A stretch of DNA of 64,000 bases, taken from the NCBI GenBank assembly GCA_023213315.1, contig JAKCPI010016530.1, positions 1 through 64,000 of the forward strand, in the 5' to 3' direction. Within the stretch, counting starts at the first letter, position 1, and each line of letters begins with the position of its first letter. This document shows, in pieces, positions 53,934 through 64,000 of this stretch. The notes under the pieces were generated by a model. It did not search any database. It saw nothing but the letters and a program-made list of their open reading frames with translations, and had not been told where the DNA came from. Position numbers and translations under genes: made by a program. This DNA is from Euborellia annulipes (lineage: Eukaryota; Arthropoda; Insecta; Dermaptera; Anisolabididae).

Positions 53934-54679
53934 ATTCATATAAATAGTCCATAGAAGCCAGGTCCGCCAGAGGGGGGTTCGCCTCAGAGTCAAATAAATT
54001 AATATCTATTTAATTCATTCATATCATATATACTTTGTATTCCATATTAGCCGACTAGCCATTTTAAACAATGTTGGCACCTCAACATGCTCATGGTGAA
54101 AATCAGTTTGCGAGAACCACTCCATTAACAAATTAAACTCTCCTATAGGTATAATTATTGTGAAATACAAGAAAAATTCTCTTTAATTCACCTATTTCGA
54201 GAAAAATCGAAGTAAAAGTAAAACGTTTGTACCTGTCAATATTCTCGATTCTTACATATAAACTCTTTTAATGTATTTATTTGTTTTTCCAAGAGAATTC
54301 TTTTTCTTTCTTAGTTCCCAAGGGGGTGGAATCATTTACGTTGCTTGTCTTTCCTAGAAATATTTATTTATTTAAAAATTGGGACATTTCACCTATTATT
54401 TGATTGACTAACGAGAACGTGTATTACGTACGGTACGTTTCGCTGAAAGAATTAAACCATTTCGAGAAGTATAAAAAAAAAAAAGGAAAAGAATAATTAG
54501 TAACTATTTATATCAAACTAGTTGATCATATCACTAGAAGGTCATCATACCTGATGATAAAAATCAATTTTTTCTATTTTTTTTATTTTCCTCTCCGTTA
54601 TTGCTCTAAACTTCATTGTTTATTATAAGAGGAACTAAACGTCAACCATCATTAGAACTTTTTTGTGTTTGAATTAATT
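53934..54679. other. Spacer
   Basis: AT-rich, no exon or recognised repeat. Confidence 0.4.
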
Positions 54680-55124
54680 TATTTATTTGCTCACACACAC
54701 ACACACAGAGATACACAGTCTGACCATGTCGCGAAAACCACTTTTATTTTGGATTCAAGGGACCTCAAAACGTGAAGATCCATCAAAATCTCGACATCGA
54801 ATTTTTGACATGAATCTAATGCTTTCTCTCTATATAAGGACCTTATTATGCAATAGTGTGTCAAGCGCCAAAAAATTAAAATTGAGAAACTCGGAATATT
54901 GTTTCAAATGCTTTAATTAATAGTATTTTTTTATGAAATGTGTCCTAAAAAAAATTTATATTTAATGTTACTTGCACAATTGACAAAAAAAAATTATATA
55001 TAATCCAATGAGAACAAAAAACTGTTAATATTAATTTTCTCAAATCTCGGTAGCTGGCGCTTGACACACTAATGCGTAACAGGGTCCATATATTAACATA
55101 TATAGAGAGGTAAGAGAAAGTAAA
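54680..55124 (-). mobile_element. HL1 AT-end part split by a MITE
   Basis: CACACACACACACACAG, ACCATGTCGCGAAAACCAC, TGCTTTCTCTCTATATA, then the MITE, then ATATTAACATATATAG to GGTAAGAGAAAGTAAAAA. Confidence 0.75.
54836..55089 (+). mobile_element. TGGACCC-type MITE in HL1
   Basis: GGACCTTATTATGCAATAG to CTAATGCGTAACAGGGTCCA, inserted in the AT hairpin of HL1. The left end has drifted. Confidence 0.75.
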
Positions 55125-55609
55125 AACTAAAATTAAATAACTTTAGACAAAACAATTTCTTTAGAGTTTATCCGACAGAGAGATCTATTAAATCCGCCAC
55201 TGTGCGCACGACTCACCGATGAAAGATAATAAAATTAAGTTTCTTTGAAATAGAAATTAGCTACAAATAATTAAAACAAAATTTTCTCTCTCTGAATAAA
55301 ATATTTTCCCCCATCGTCGTCGTCGTCGTCATCGTCGTCGTTGGCGTTCGTACTTTTAATGATGATTTGTCGGAGATATAAATTTTATGCAAAAATTCAA
55401 TTTACTAAATTAAAGTAATAAATGCTAACATGGGGCAAAGGGCGGGGGCGAGGGGGAAGGGGAGGGGGAAGGAAGGGGAGGGGGGGACCTTAATTAACCA
55501 AATGAAATTCATTAGAAAATCTCTACTACAAGCTTCGAGAAATAACATATTTGAAATGCTAATGCTAACAGGTTTTTCAATAATTACATTTTATTAATTC
55601 GCAGCAAAA
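55125..55609. other. Spacer with (GTC)n and G-rich tract
   Basis: (CGT)n at 55313-55342. G-rich strand at 55435-55488 with several runs of four or more Gs, capable in principle of quadruplex formation. No gene. Confidence 0.5.
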
Positions 55610-55795
55610 AAAAATCTGGTGTGACTGGTCGCACAGCACACAACTTTCTCTTACTTTCGGTGTTCTGTGCTTGTCACACCAGACTTTTCGTGTATACATA
55701 TATCTAGTTTCCGACGATATATTAGAATTCAAGATGTAAAATTTATAAATATGGGAACATATTTTGTTACCATGACAACCAATTATACCTCAAAT
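55610..55795 (-). mobile_element. HL1 3' fragment
   Basis: Terminal hairpin with shortened loop (AACTTTCTCTTACTTTCGG), GATATATTAGAATTCAAGAT and GTTACCATGACAACC, then broken. A second partial hairpin (55800-55855, plus) follows in opposite orientation. Confidence 0.7.
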
Positions 55796-55844
55796 AACAC
55801 AAAAACCTGGTGTGAGCACAGTACACAACTCCAAAGTTAATGAG

Positions 55845-56067
55845 AAAGTTGTGTGCCTGAACAACCACCTCATGAAGAAGTTTCAGGATTGCATGTGAAA
55901 TATGGATTGTGCCGGTCTCTAGTCCCACCACCGCACTAGGAGTCCCACGAGGGAGGTGTAGAAGTCTCTTGAAGAAATTCAGCTGGACCCTCTCCAAGAA
56001 TAAAGAGGGGGTGGTCCGAACCATCGATTGGTAGAGCTTCAATCTGGTATCCCAACTTTTACACTCA
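55845..56067 (-). pseudogene. Non-LTR retrotransposon-like fragment
   Basis: The minus-strand frame contains CKSWDTRLKLYQSMVRTTP and FFKRLLHLPRGTPSAVVGLE, a pattern seen downstream of the RT domain in non-LTR ORF2 proteins. It is cut by the fold-back element; the other side (56620-56735, minus) has possible continuation (SGSFLEATENAMLMLELPLE). Family identity is tentative. Confidence 0.5.
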
Positions 56068-56616
56068 CAAGGGGAGGGCACGAACTTGGGATTTTATTTT
56101 GTGATGAGACTTCGAGTAATGAATGATTGTACACCTTTAGGGGGTTCACCCCTTGGAATAGTAACGCGCAACGCTCAATAGATTCGGAGAAAATGATGTT
56201 TAAAAAATTCAAAGTCAGCTTATATACTAGTGAGGCTTTTTATATGACAATGGCGACAATAGTCTAGTAGGTCCATTTACCAAATGGGCGCTTGGGGTTC
56301 GAATCCCGTGTACGATAATAATAATCGATAAAATTAAATAATAAATTTATTTAATTGTAAAAACAATAAAGTAAATAATTAAAAAAAATAAATAAAAATA
56401 AGTCGTGGACTGGATTCGAACTTCAATCGCCCATTTGGTAGGTAGACACGCTACCTACTAGACTACTTCGCCATTGTTATATAAGCTGACTCAATTTTTA
56501 AACGCCATTTTCTCCGAAACTATTGAGCGTTGCGCGTTACTATTTCAAGGGGTGAACCCCCTAAAGGTGTACAATCATTACTCGAAGTCTCATCCCAAGA
56601 TCGTGCCCTCCCCTTG
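56068..56616. mobile_element. Fold-back element with tRNA-like arms (sister of 21307)
   Basis: 549 bp. Ends CAAGGGGAGGGCACG and CGTGCCCTCCCCTTG, close to the 21307 element (CAAGGGGAGTGCA). TCA at left and TTA at right, a one-base mismatch from a TTA duplication. Arms carry AAACTATTGAGCGTTGCGCG and a tRNA-like block, different from that in 21307. Confidence 0.75.
56250..56322 (+). tRNA. tRNA-like sequence in fold-back arm (probably not functional)
   Basis: TGGCGACAATAGTCTAGTAG resembles the 5' part with an A box; GGGGTTCGAATCCCG is a well-formed T arm. CCATTT/AAATGG could form an anticodon-like stem but with too small a loop. The reverse copy lies at about 56403-56477. Confidence 0.4.
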
Positions 56617-56619
56617 TTA

Positions 56620-57821
56620 GAGTTGGACAATAATCCTATAACAGCTCCAGTGGCAGTTCGAGCATTAACATGGCATTCTCAGTTGCCTCAAGAAACGAGC
56701 CCGACCTGGAAATACGTATTTCAAACTAGTAACCATATTCTAAATATTTTGCCTTTTTGTGATTTATTTAAAATAAATTTATATTGAAGAATGCACCCAT
56801 TAGAATCACTAAAAAAGATAAGGCATGAAGAAAAAGACGTCATCAATAACGTTATCTTAAGGACCTGCCTGATACCCACGGGGACGAAGAAAAATAATAA
56901 ATAAACGGGCTTCGGTTTGTTTATATATTCAACAAGGATAATCAATAATTTTCTCTTCTTTTTTTTTTTACGATAAAAATCTAAATTTGATGGATCGTTG
57001 ATGCTTCTATTAGCTACAAGCGAGCTATAATTTATAATCCTTCTCTCTCTCTTTTTTGTGCTGAGATTTTCCAATCTGGGCACACCAAAAATGCATACTT
57101 GAAATGAGATTAGTTGAAAAACGAATGGCAAAATGAAAAACAACAGGCTAACTAATAAAGCGAGAGCGATTCATTTCTGCGGTAGGAATTTCAAGGGTCG
57201 CAAGCAGAAACAACAACAACAACAACAACAAGAGGGGAGGCGTCGGCTGTAACCAATTGACAGGGGCAAGCAAAACTTGCAAAAACTTTTCCTCTTAAAA
57301 AAAAAAAAAAAACCTGGGGGTTTTAATTTAATTTTTCTAAAAGTTAATTTTCATTTTGAACATAGCTAAGCAATTTCAATTCATTTGAGTCTTTTTTTTT
57401 TCTTTTCTTGTCATTCGACACCCCCCCCCCCCCCACCCCTCCCTCCTTTTACTTGTGACAGTTTTATTTTTGTTAATCATCATTAAGATTATTAAAACCC
57501 ACGGTGTACAAAAGAAGAACACTTTGTAACTCCCCTCTATAAAAAAAAAATTATATTTCAACAATTTAAGGGTTAATTAATTATTCTTTGCTTTTAGCTC
57601 CCTCCCTCTCTCACCCTCCCTCCCTTGTGAAAAGAGCTGATTTATTAAAGAGACATTAGCATTTATTCATTCTATTTGAAATAAAAAAAAAATCGATTTC
57701 AACACTTTTTATTATAAAAGAAAAAAAAAATGGCCAGTAAATAAATATTGCATTTTTAATTTCTCTTTACGTATTAGTGGGAAAAAATAACAATAATTCA
57801 TTTAATGAATACAAAAGTGAC
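56620..57821. other. AT-rich spacer
   Basis: (CAA)n at 57211-57231 and C run 57420-57434. No convincing exon. Confidence 0.4.
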
Positions 57822-57840
57822 GTTTCGGTTACATCTTCAG
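57822..57840 (-). other. Short hammerhead-like core
   Basis: The minus strand reads CUGAAGA, UGUAAC, CGAAACGUCAC. Stem II is minimal, so this is the weakest of the set. Confidence 0.25.
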
Positions 57841-58169
57841 GTTTGTTGTTTGGTCAAAAAAGTTTTTTTTTTTTTAATTTATTTTCTGCCTCACCTTTTA
57901 AAGTGGAACTTTTATTTTATCGTCTCAAATTTTTTCGTTCCTCTATCAGCATGTCGTGTTACAAGCCGTAACGTCAAAGGCCTAATAAAATGACGCTACA
58001 AGTTATGACGTCACAAGCCGTGACGAAAGAAAATAGGAAAGTTGAAATTTCATATATATGATGAATTATAAAAAAATAATTGTGAGATTTAATTATACGA
58101 TTTTTAAATTGATAAAATATAATTTTTAAAATAATTTAAATTGATTCAAATCTTCAATTACTAATTAAA

Positions 58170-59112
58170 TATTGTTCTCATTTTGTCATTGAAATCTTCT
58201 GAAGACCACTTTATTTTTGTACTCCATAGAAAAGATAAGAGAAATCAGGGGCGTAGCTAGGCCTGTGCAGCCGGTGCTCCGCACCGGGGTCCCCGAGGTT
58301 TGGGGCCCCCGGCTAAATGAAAAAAAGGGAAAAAAAAAACGATAATAGCAAACTATTTTGTTTATTGGATTAGGAATTATGGAAAAGAGGGAAAAAGAAC
58401 AAACAAATGACTGGTATTACAACTTAATAATTTAAAACTATCAACAATCTGTAAACATAAGTTGAATCGCGGGAAAAAGAGAATATTGGACCGTAGATTA
58501 GGTCTTTTCCTCTCAAACTCAAACTACATAGAATACCCACAAATTCCCACTGACTGAGTATCCTACAGTGACTTCAGTAGCTGAGGGGAATAGTTAAAGC
58601 AAATAAATTTTCATATCTTTAAATATTGATAGATTCAATGTTCAACTAATGTATAGTTAAAACCAGTAGCGTAACGTTTTTTTAGCTGGGCCCCCCGCAA
58701 CCTTTATTTCGGGCCCCATTGTTAGACCATACAAAAAATATTTTTAAAATATAGTATGTCCCTGAACCCTGAGGGCCCCGGGCCTTCTCAAAGAGAAATT
58801 TTCATTAAATTTGTAAAATTTTGACCCCGGACCCTCCCCCTCTCTACCCTCCCGCTGGGACCTCATTTTCTTATTTTGCACCGGGGCCCCCGCAGGTCTA
58901 GCTACGCTCCTGGGAGAAATGTTTGCCATGGTAACAAAATATAAATATTTTGCCATATTAATAAATTTTACATCTTGAATTCTAATATATCGGCGGAAAC
59001 TAAATAACAGTTATATGTCGACACAAATAATCTGGTGGGACAAGCACAATACACAACTTTCGATTACCGAAGGTAAAAGAAAGTTGTGTGCTGTCACACC
59101 AGATTTTTTGGA
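58170..59112 (+). mobile_element. HL1 3' half hosting a hAT-like MITE
   Basis: TTCTCATTTTGTCATTGAAA to AAGATAAGAGAAAT, then the MITE, then GGAGAAATGTTTGCCATGG to a terminal hairpin ending CACACCAGATTTTTT. Confidence 0.75.
58246..58912. mobile_element. hAT-like MITE, CAGGGGCGTAGCTAG ends, 8-bp TSD
   Basis: Ends CAGGGGCGTAGCTAGGCC and CTAGCTACGCTCCTG, flanked by AGAGAAAT (58238-58245) and GGAGAAAT (58913-58920), HL1 sequence. Inside, CAGTAGCGTAACG at about 58663 may mark a second nested hAT-like start. No transposase frame. Confidence 0.8.
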
Positions 59113-60259
59113 ATTAAAACGTGTATTTCCATCAACATCTCGACATAGAATTTTTGACACAAGCGAACACTTCCTCTGAAAGAGTTGTTGACAAAAGCCA
59201 AGGGGAGTGGGTTCGGTTTGACTTGGATACCAAATGGCAATACTTTCTATATATTAACATAAATAAGCCATGAAAACATGAAATTTTTCCATATCGTTTA
59301 GACTTCAAATTCTATTGAAATAAATTTTATTTCATGAATAAAAAAAAAATAATAATCCCCTTTTGAATGAATAAATATAGAAATAATAGTTTGATCAATA
59401 TTTGACTGATACGAAAATAAATTTATTTTTTATTATTAACCCATTCGGAATTATTATTTAAAAAAAAAAATATACATATTTTTAGGAATAAAATTACATA
59501 ATGTGAATGATTGTTGAATATAATATGAGCGAGGGAATATTATTTTCCAATCGGTGCATATTGAAATAAATTAATGAAATTTATTAAGCTGATATGATTT
59601 TATTATTTTTTACGCACCCCCTTGCATTCATTTTTATTACCCCCTCCACCTATATGTATTTATAATTATAATTTAAACGGTCTAATACATTATTCAAATG
59701 AACGATATTAAATAATACTTTCATTTGAGCCCCTTTCCTGGGCTCCGACCGACGGGAACGACCTTTTTATAACCCTCCAGGCTCCAGGGTTGCAATCCAC
59801 TTGCTCCACCCCCCCCCCCCCCAGAAAAAAAAAAAAACCCACCGACGAATCCTGAGTGCGTGAGCGCAAAGCCAAGCAGCCAGTTCCACCACTACACGCT
59901 CGCCTTTTTTTTTTTTTTTTTCCTTGTTTTCCTGGATTATATCAAACACGTGGAAGAGAGAGAGAAGATTATTCCTCCCATCGCTCTATCAACCAGTACA
60001 AAAGTAACACACGAACAGCTCCGATGGAATATAAAAACGCTAATAAGCGCGCGCGCGCTAGAGGAATGTTTATTTCAGGGGTGATGCTCTGAATTTTGTT
60101 TTGAAATAACAAAAGAGAGGGAAAATTTTAAAGATTGATTTTTTTATGCGTTTTTTTTTTATTATTTATTATTATGATGATGTTCGTTTTGTGTGATCGA
60201 AACTGTTGAACAAGAGTCTGTGTCTGAAATTCTAATGAATAAAATATACTTCTATTCCT
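59113..60259. other. Spacer with decayed HL1 pieces
   Basis: 59113-59165 and 59240-59262 hold HL1-like ATCTCGACATAGAATTTTTG and AATACTTTCTATATATTAAC. The rest is AT-rich with C, A and T runs near 59808-59918 and a (GC)n run at 60047-60058. No exon supported. Confidence 0.45.
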
Positions 60260-60263
60260 TCTA

Positions 60264-60387
60264 CTTTCTCTTACCTATAAATGTTAATATATATAGAGAG
60301 AAAGTATTGGATTCATGTCAAAAATTCGATGTCGAGATTTTGATGGATCTTCACGTTTTGAGGTCCCCTGAATCCAAAAAAGTGGAT
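60264..60387 (+). mobile_element. HL1 5' fragment
   Basis: ACTTTCTCTTACCTATAAAT to CCTGAATCCAAAAAAGTGGA; breaks off there. Confidence 0.7.
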
Positions 60388-60610
60388 TTTTCTTGAATAC
60401 TCCGAAAACGCGTTCCCAGCGCCCGAGCAATGGCGGAGGAAGGCGAGATTAGCCGAAGTCTTTGCCACGCCCACCTTCTCCTTCACTTTATTTCCTTCTA
60501 TCTACCGTAGGTGAGGCCGAAGGAGAGAAAGAGGTTCCAGCGCCAAAGGCGGGCTTTCCGTCTATTTAAATAATATTCATATTAAATTCCTGCCGGGGTC
60601 CTACGAACCG
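60388..60610. other. GC-richer block of unknown origin
   Basis: CGCCCGAGCAATGGCGGAGG with the frame MAEEGEISRSLCHAHLLLHF stops after 26 codons. CGCCAAAGGCGGG hairpin near 60541. It could be a promoter or repeat; nothing decisive. Confidence 0.25.
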
Positions 60611-60702
60611 GTTTGCTTTTTTTATTTTAATACTTGTAAAGATTAATTGTATTTTGCTTGTATCAAATTTTCTATGATCATAGGAACTGAAGATTGAAAG
60701 GA

Positions 60703-60949
60703 TGAGAGGATGTCAGCCAAAAGGAGAGCCTCTATCGAATAAAAATCTCAATTCAGAAGACGTTTCGGTTTTAATTAAATAAATCCATCATCAGTTTAAG
60801 AAGATTATCTGCAATCTCAAGGTGCATCTCAATGGTGTGCACCTTGAGATTGCAGATAATCTTCTTAAACTGATGATGGATTTATTTAATTAAAACCGAA
60901 ACGTCTTCTGAATTGAGATTTTTATTCGATAGAGGCTGACATTCTCTCG
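60703..60949. mobile_element. Fold-back element with hammerhead-like cores
   Basis: The ~110-bp arms (CTCTATCGAATAAAAATCTC inward) meet at a ~10-bp loop near 60827. Both arms read CUGAUGA, a stem pairing GGAUUU with an AAAACC side, then GAAACGUC (60762-60793 minus, 60870-60902 plus). Ends ATGAGAGGATGTCAGCC versus GGCTGACATTCTCTC. Confidence 0.6.
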
Positions 60950-61049
60950 TCAAAAAATCTGATTAAAATTTTTTTTACTCTCTACTAGTAATTTGCCTTT
61001 ACTTTCCTAAAGACGGAGTTATCAGGGAGTTTTATTAAACCTTGTGCAC

Positions 61050-61300
61050 CAGTGGCGTAACGTACCCCCGCAAACCCCGCGGTACCGGGGGGCCCCGGTC
61101 TTTGGGGGGGGCCGCGAGCCGGGCCGTGCGGGCAAAAAGCTAAGCAGAGCAAAAATTCGAATCCCTAAATTAAAAGCTAAAATGATTTTCACGAGAAGGG
61201 GAAAAATTTTCCGCAGTGCGGCAAAAATTTCGTTTTCGGCCCTGAATGGGGCCAGAAAAAAGGTTGCGGCGGGGGCCAGCTAAAATAGGTTACGCCACTT
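61050..61300. mobile_element. hAT-like MITE, CAGTGGCGTAACG ends, 8-bp TSD
   Basis: Perfect TTGTGCAC duplication (61042-61049, 61301-61308). Left end CAGTGGCGTAACGTA; right end GGTTACGCCACTT (last base changed). GC-rich left half (CGCGGTACCGGGGGGCCCC). 251 bp. Confidence 0.8.
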
Positions 61301-62253
61301 TTGTGCACCCCAATTTTCCAGTATAATTTCATCTACAGCCACCGCTACATATAAATGCTGGACCGGTAGAATTTAATCTTCAATTAAAGATGTTGAATGT
61401 GCCGAGAAAGAAACATCTTGAATTGAAGATTAGCTACATATAAAATTTTGTATATTTAATATTTGAATTTCAAAATGGGGTTTTAACCCCATACGCCCCT
61501 GACCTTGATGTTGTATAATTTGATCTTCGAAACATTTTTCTCTTTTTTTTTTAAGACACGTCAAAAACTACTCAATATTATTAAATCGAACTTTTTTTTT
61601 ATTTTTTTATTTATTGATATTAAATTGATTCAATATTTTATACGACGCACATAGGAGTATTTGACGTAAAAACTCGATCAAAATAGAAAAACTCAAAGTT
61701 TACCTAATGCTACCCAAAATGGATGTTTCTTCATCTACTATAACCGGCTTATTGGAATCCAGCCCCCCCCGACCCTTCTGGTTCGGCTATCTGGTCACAA
61801 TGTCAGTCGGAAGTCAGTCATTGTTTTAACTGCTTGTCTTGCTTTTAGGCGCTCTCATTTTCGTTAGTCAGTTTTTTGTGCGAAATATCTTCATGCGGCG
61901 GTCAACAGATAAAAAACGACTTGAATGTGGAAATTGAAGGTAAGCTCTCTATATTACAGTATATTTGATTCAGTTTAAACGTAATTATCACTGTTTTTTA
62001 TAAATATCAAAAGTCGCTTTTTTTGAACATTTTTTTAAAGAAAATTTCAGACAAATTAGTGTTTTTGTTTATGTGTCGCAGCTTGTCGCCTCAAACTTTT
62101 TATATGGGCATAAAGTTTAGTCTTTTAGGATGTAGAAACAAGAAAAACATTTCACCCCAACTCACCCCATATTTTTTTATTAGACTTTAAAGTGAACGAG
62201 GGAACAGAATCATTAAATCGATTTAGTATAATTTTAGTTTTCTTTTGTTATAG

Positions 62254-62436
62254 ATCCTTTGGGAAGAGTTAAAAAAAATCACCAGAATGGAGTTATATGA
62301 TATTTTGAAAGAGTTCAAAGGAAAAAAAATAGAAGAAAAAATGAATTTGATGGAAGAAAGACTGATTCAACTAACTTCATGTCCTCCCGAAGAACGGAGT
62401 CCCTCGTTCACGTTAAAATACTATAAAAAATATGGG
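62254..62436 (+). CDS. Exon-2-like block (element B), unrecognised product
   Basis: Acceptor-like TTTTGTTATAG precedes; donor-like GGGGTGAGATGG follows. From Met 62287 the frame is MELYDILKEFKGKKIEEKMN, then a Glu/Lys-rich helix (EERLIQL), then CPPEERSPSFTLKYYKKYG. One extra A in the run before 62280 separates it from the frame that would join exon 1. May be captured host coding sequence or a remnant of an element-encoded protein; no family recognised. Confidence 0.4.
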
Positions 62437-62663
62437 GTGAGATGGGGGGATATATTTTTCTTGTTTCTACATCCTAAAGGACTAAACTTTATGCCCAGAT
62501 AAAAAGTTTGAAGCGACAAGCCGCGACACATAAACAAAAACACTAATTTGTCTTAAATTTTCTTAAAAAAAACGTACAAAAAAGCGATTTTTGATATTTA
62601 TAAAAAACAGTGATAATTACGTTTAGACTGAATAAAATATACTGTAATATAGAGAGCATACCT

Positions 62664-62716
62664 TCAATTTCCACATTCAAGTCGTTTTTTTTCTGTTGAC
62701 CACCACATGAAGACAT
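62664..62716 (-). CDS. Exon-1-like block (element B, right arm), intact frame
   Basis: The minus strand reads MSSCGGQQKKNDLNVEIE followed by GGTATGC, a donor-like site. The left-arm partner has ATG changed to ATA. Spliced to exon 2 the phase would give ...EIEDPLGRVKK. Expression is not shown. Confidence 0.35.
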
Positions 62717-62854
62717 TTTGCACAAAAAACTGACTAACGAAAATGAGAGCGCCTAGAACCAAGACAAGCAGTTGACACAATGACTGGGTTCCGAGTGATG
62801 TTATGACCAGGTAGCCGAACCGGAAGGGTCGGGGGGGGGGGACTGGATTACAAT

Positions 62855-63146
62855 CAAGGACGGATACAAGGGGGGGGTGTAAAGGGGGTAATAACCCCCC
62901 TCCACGAAATTTGAAAAAAAATACTTTTTTTCGAAAAAAAATTTATTTTTAATGTAAAATTTTAAAAATTAATACTTAAAAATTTGATTTGTACGCGTAT
63001 TTATATTCTTATATAAGGAAAATAATAAATAATTGGCCAGAATGCGCCTTTAAATTTTCCGAAATTAAGAAAAAATTGTGTTGTGCGACCAGTCACACCA
63101 GGTTACCCCCCCCCCCTCCCGAGAAACACCTCTGGATCCGTCCTTG
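62855..63146. mobile_element. hAT-like MITE nested in element B, 8-bp TSD
   Basis: Ends CAAGGACGGATACAAGG and GGATCCGTCCTTG (one base off the CAAGGGCGGAT family). ATTACAAT at 62847-62854 and ATTCCAAT at 63147-63154. The opposite arm of the palindrome has the uninterrupted target. Carries the HL1-hairpin piece GTGCGACCAGTCACACCAGG. Confidence 0.8.
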
Positions 63147-63240
63147 ATTCCAATAAACCGGTTATAGTAGATAAAGAAGCATCCATTTTGAGTTTTTCTA
63201 TTTTGATCGGGTTTTTACTTCAAATACTCCTATGTGCGAC

Positions 63241-63724
63241 GGATTGATTGAAAGTGACAACTAAAAAAAAAAAAAGAGAGAACTTTATTTATTAACGAAC
63301 TCTATCTAATCGTTTTCTCAAAATGTAGAAGGAGAAAATAATTGCCTTGAAATTTTTGACAGATCTCATTGACCCCATCACTCTCTCTGTGGATAGATGA
63401 GCAGTCTATCACTAAAATGAATTAACCAATCGTTATCGAATTATAGCCTTGGGTTTCCAATAGCAATTAATAGAGATCAATCTTCTTTTTTTTTTTTTTT
63501 TTTGTCTGTGTGCGGAAAAGTGATTAACGCTAGAAGGCTTTTCACCTGCCCCTCTCTCTCTCTCTCTCTACAAGGAATAGTAATAAAAAAAAAAGGGTAA
63601 ATGTCTTATGAAATTACTTTAACAAATTGCCTAAATGTAGGCTATTTAAAATCTTGGTGGGGCTTAGGCACGTCGCGTAACATTTAAAAAATCAACTTTT
63701 GGCACATTTCTTTCTCTTATAATA
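63241..63724. other. AT-rich spacer
   Basis: T run 63485-63503 and (CT)n 63553-63570. No exon recognised. Confidence 0.4.
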
Positions 63725-63845
63725 TCAATGGTGTGATCGGTCACTCAGCACACAACTTTTTCTTACCTTCGGTAATTGAAAGATGTATGATTTTATGCTT
63801 GGCACACCAGATTTTTTGTGTCTACATATATTTAGTTTCCGCCAA
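63725..63845 (-). mobile_element. HL1 3' fragment
   Basis: GGTGTGATCGGTCACTCAGC, AACTTTTTCTTACCTTCGG and TATATTTAGTTTCCGCCAAT: a diverged terminal hairpin plus adjacent body. Unique-looking sequence continues to the window end. Confidence 0.65.
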
Positions 63846-64000
63846 TACCGACTAGAAATTTCAATGTAAGTCCTATTGGGTCCTCATTGGGCTGCCCTAT
63901 AAGGATGTCACGCAAAGTCCTGTCTGGCCCTGATTGGACAATTATTTCCCATTTAGGTCCCACACAGAACATTTGGCAGAAACTGATTATAAGTTATTTT

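Larger units (their letters stand above)
61649..63238. mobile_element. Palindromic element B with exon-like cargo, GAC TSD
   Basis: Ends GCACATAGGAGTATTTGACG and CAAATACTCCTATGTGC; GAC on each side. Arms of ~550 bp (about 61649-62205 and 62400-63238 minus the nested hAT). The loop holds an exon-2-like block. Arms carry exon-1-like blocks in opposite orientation. Sister of 34671-36233. Confidence 0.75.

Noticed and set aside
53595..53954. Arg-rich open frame
   Set aside because: It is produced by CGCCGAAGGCG hairpin repeats at the Helitron 3' end.
59860..60092. Possible exon with (GC)n and poly(T)
   Set aside because: Overlapping frames, homopolymers and simple repeats; no splice or start context worth calling.

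Overview
The window is eukaryotic, AT-rich and almost entirely made of interspersed repeats. Introns with GT/AG signals, tRNA-derived SINEs, a LINE 3' end, Helitron-like elements, hAT-type MITEs and long AT-rich spacers suggest an invertebrate animal nuclear genome; I cannot name the species. The only convincing host-type coding piece is one 5' exon at 2986-3215 (about 76 codons, ending at a GT donor) downstream of a GC-rich, promoter-like stretch. What follows may be its long first intron, but no second exon was found. Most other open frames run through repeats and are not genes.

The dominant repeat (called HL1) is about 680 bp, with about 30 full, broken or nested copies on both strands. 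One end is an AT-rich hairpin starting ACTTTCTCTTACC. The other is an ~80-nt near-perfect hairpin around CTGGTGTGAC that carries the same ACTTTCTCTTACC motif subterminally. A variable (CA/GACA)n tract lies inside. This fits a non-autonomous Helentron (HINE/DINE-like) element; an insertion into a duplicated Helitron unit (52415-53101) shows entry into a T run without target duplication. Two further Helitron-type families have 5'-TC and CTAG-T-3' ends with GC hairpins (10741-11711, 51262-53932). About 20 copies of a tRNA-derived SINE occur, often inside HL1.

MITE families are unusually readable, because target-site duplications (TSDs) and paralogous empty sites survive: hAT-like (5467-5822, 25339-26187, 26196-26685, 45122-45245, 58246-58912, 61050-61300), a TA-flanked family (13984, 30656, 54836), a TWA-flanked element (29076-29359), and two TTA-flanked fold-backs that carry tRNA-like sequence in both arms (21307-22346, 56068-56616). 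Two 1.6-kb palindromes (34671-36233 and 61649-63238) carry exon-intron-exon-like sequence and the same nested hAT insertion.

The most unusual signal is a set of hammerhead-ribozyme-like cores (CUGANGA, a stem II hairpin, then GAAA) with different stem II sequences. They occur at about ten dispersed loci, mostly near the ends of palindromic elements that in three cases have long 10-19 bp target duplications, and also in a tandem array at 3331-4990. This recalls Penelope-like retroelements and metazoan retrozymes, but stem I and the cleavage site could not be shown by eye.
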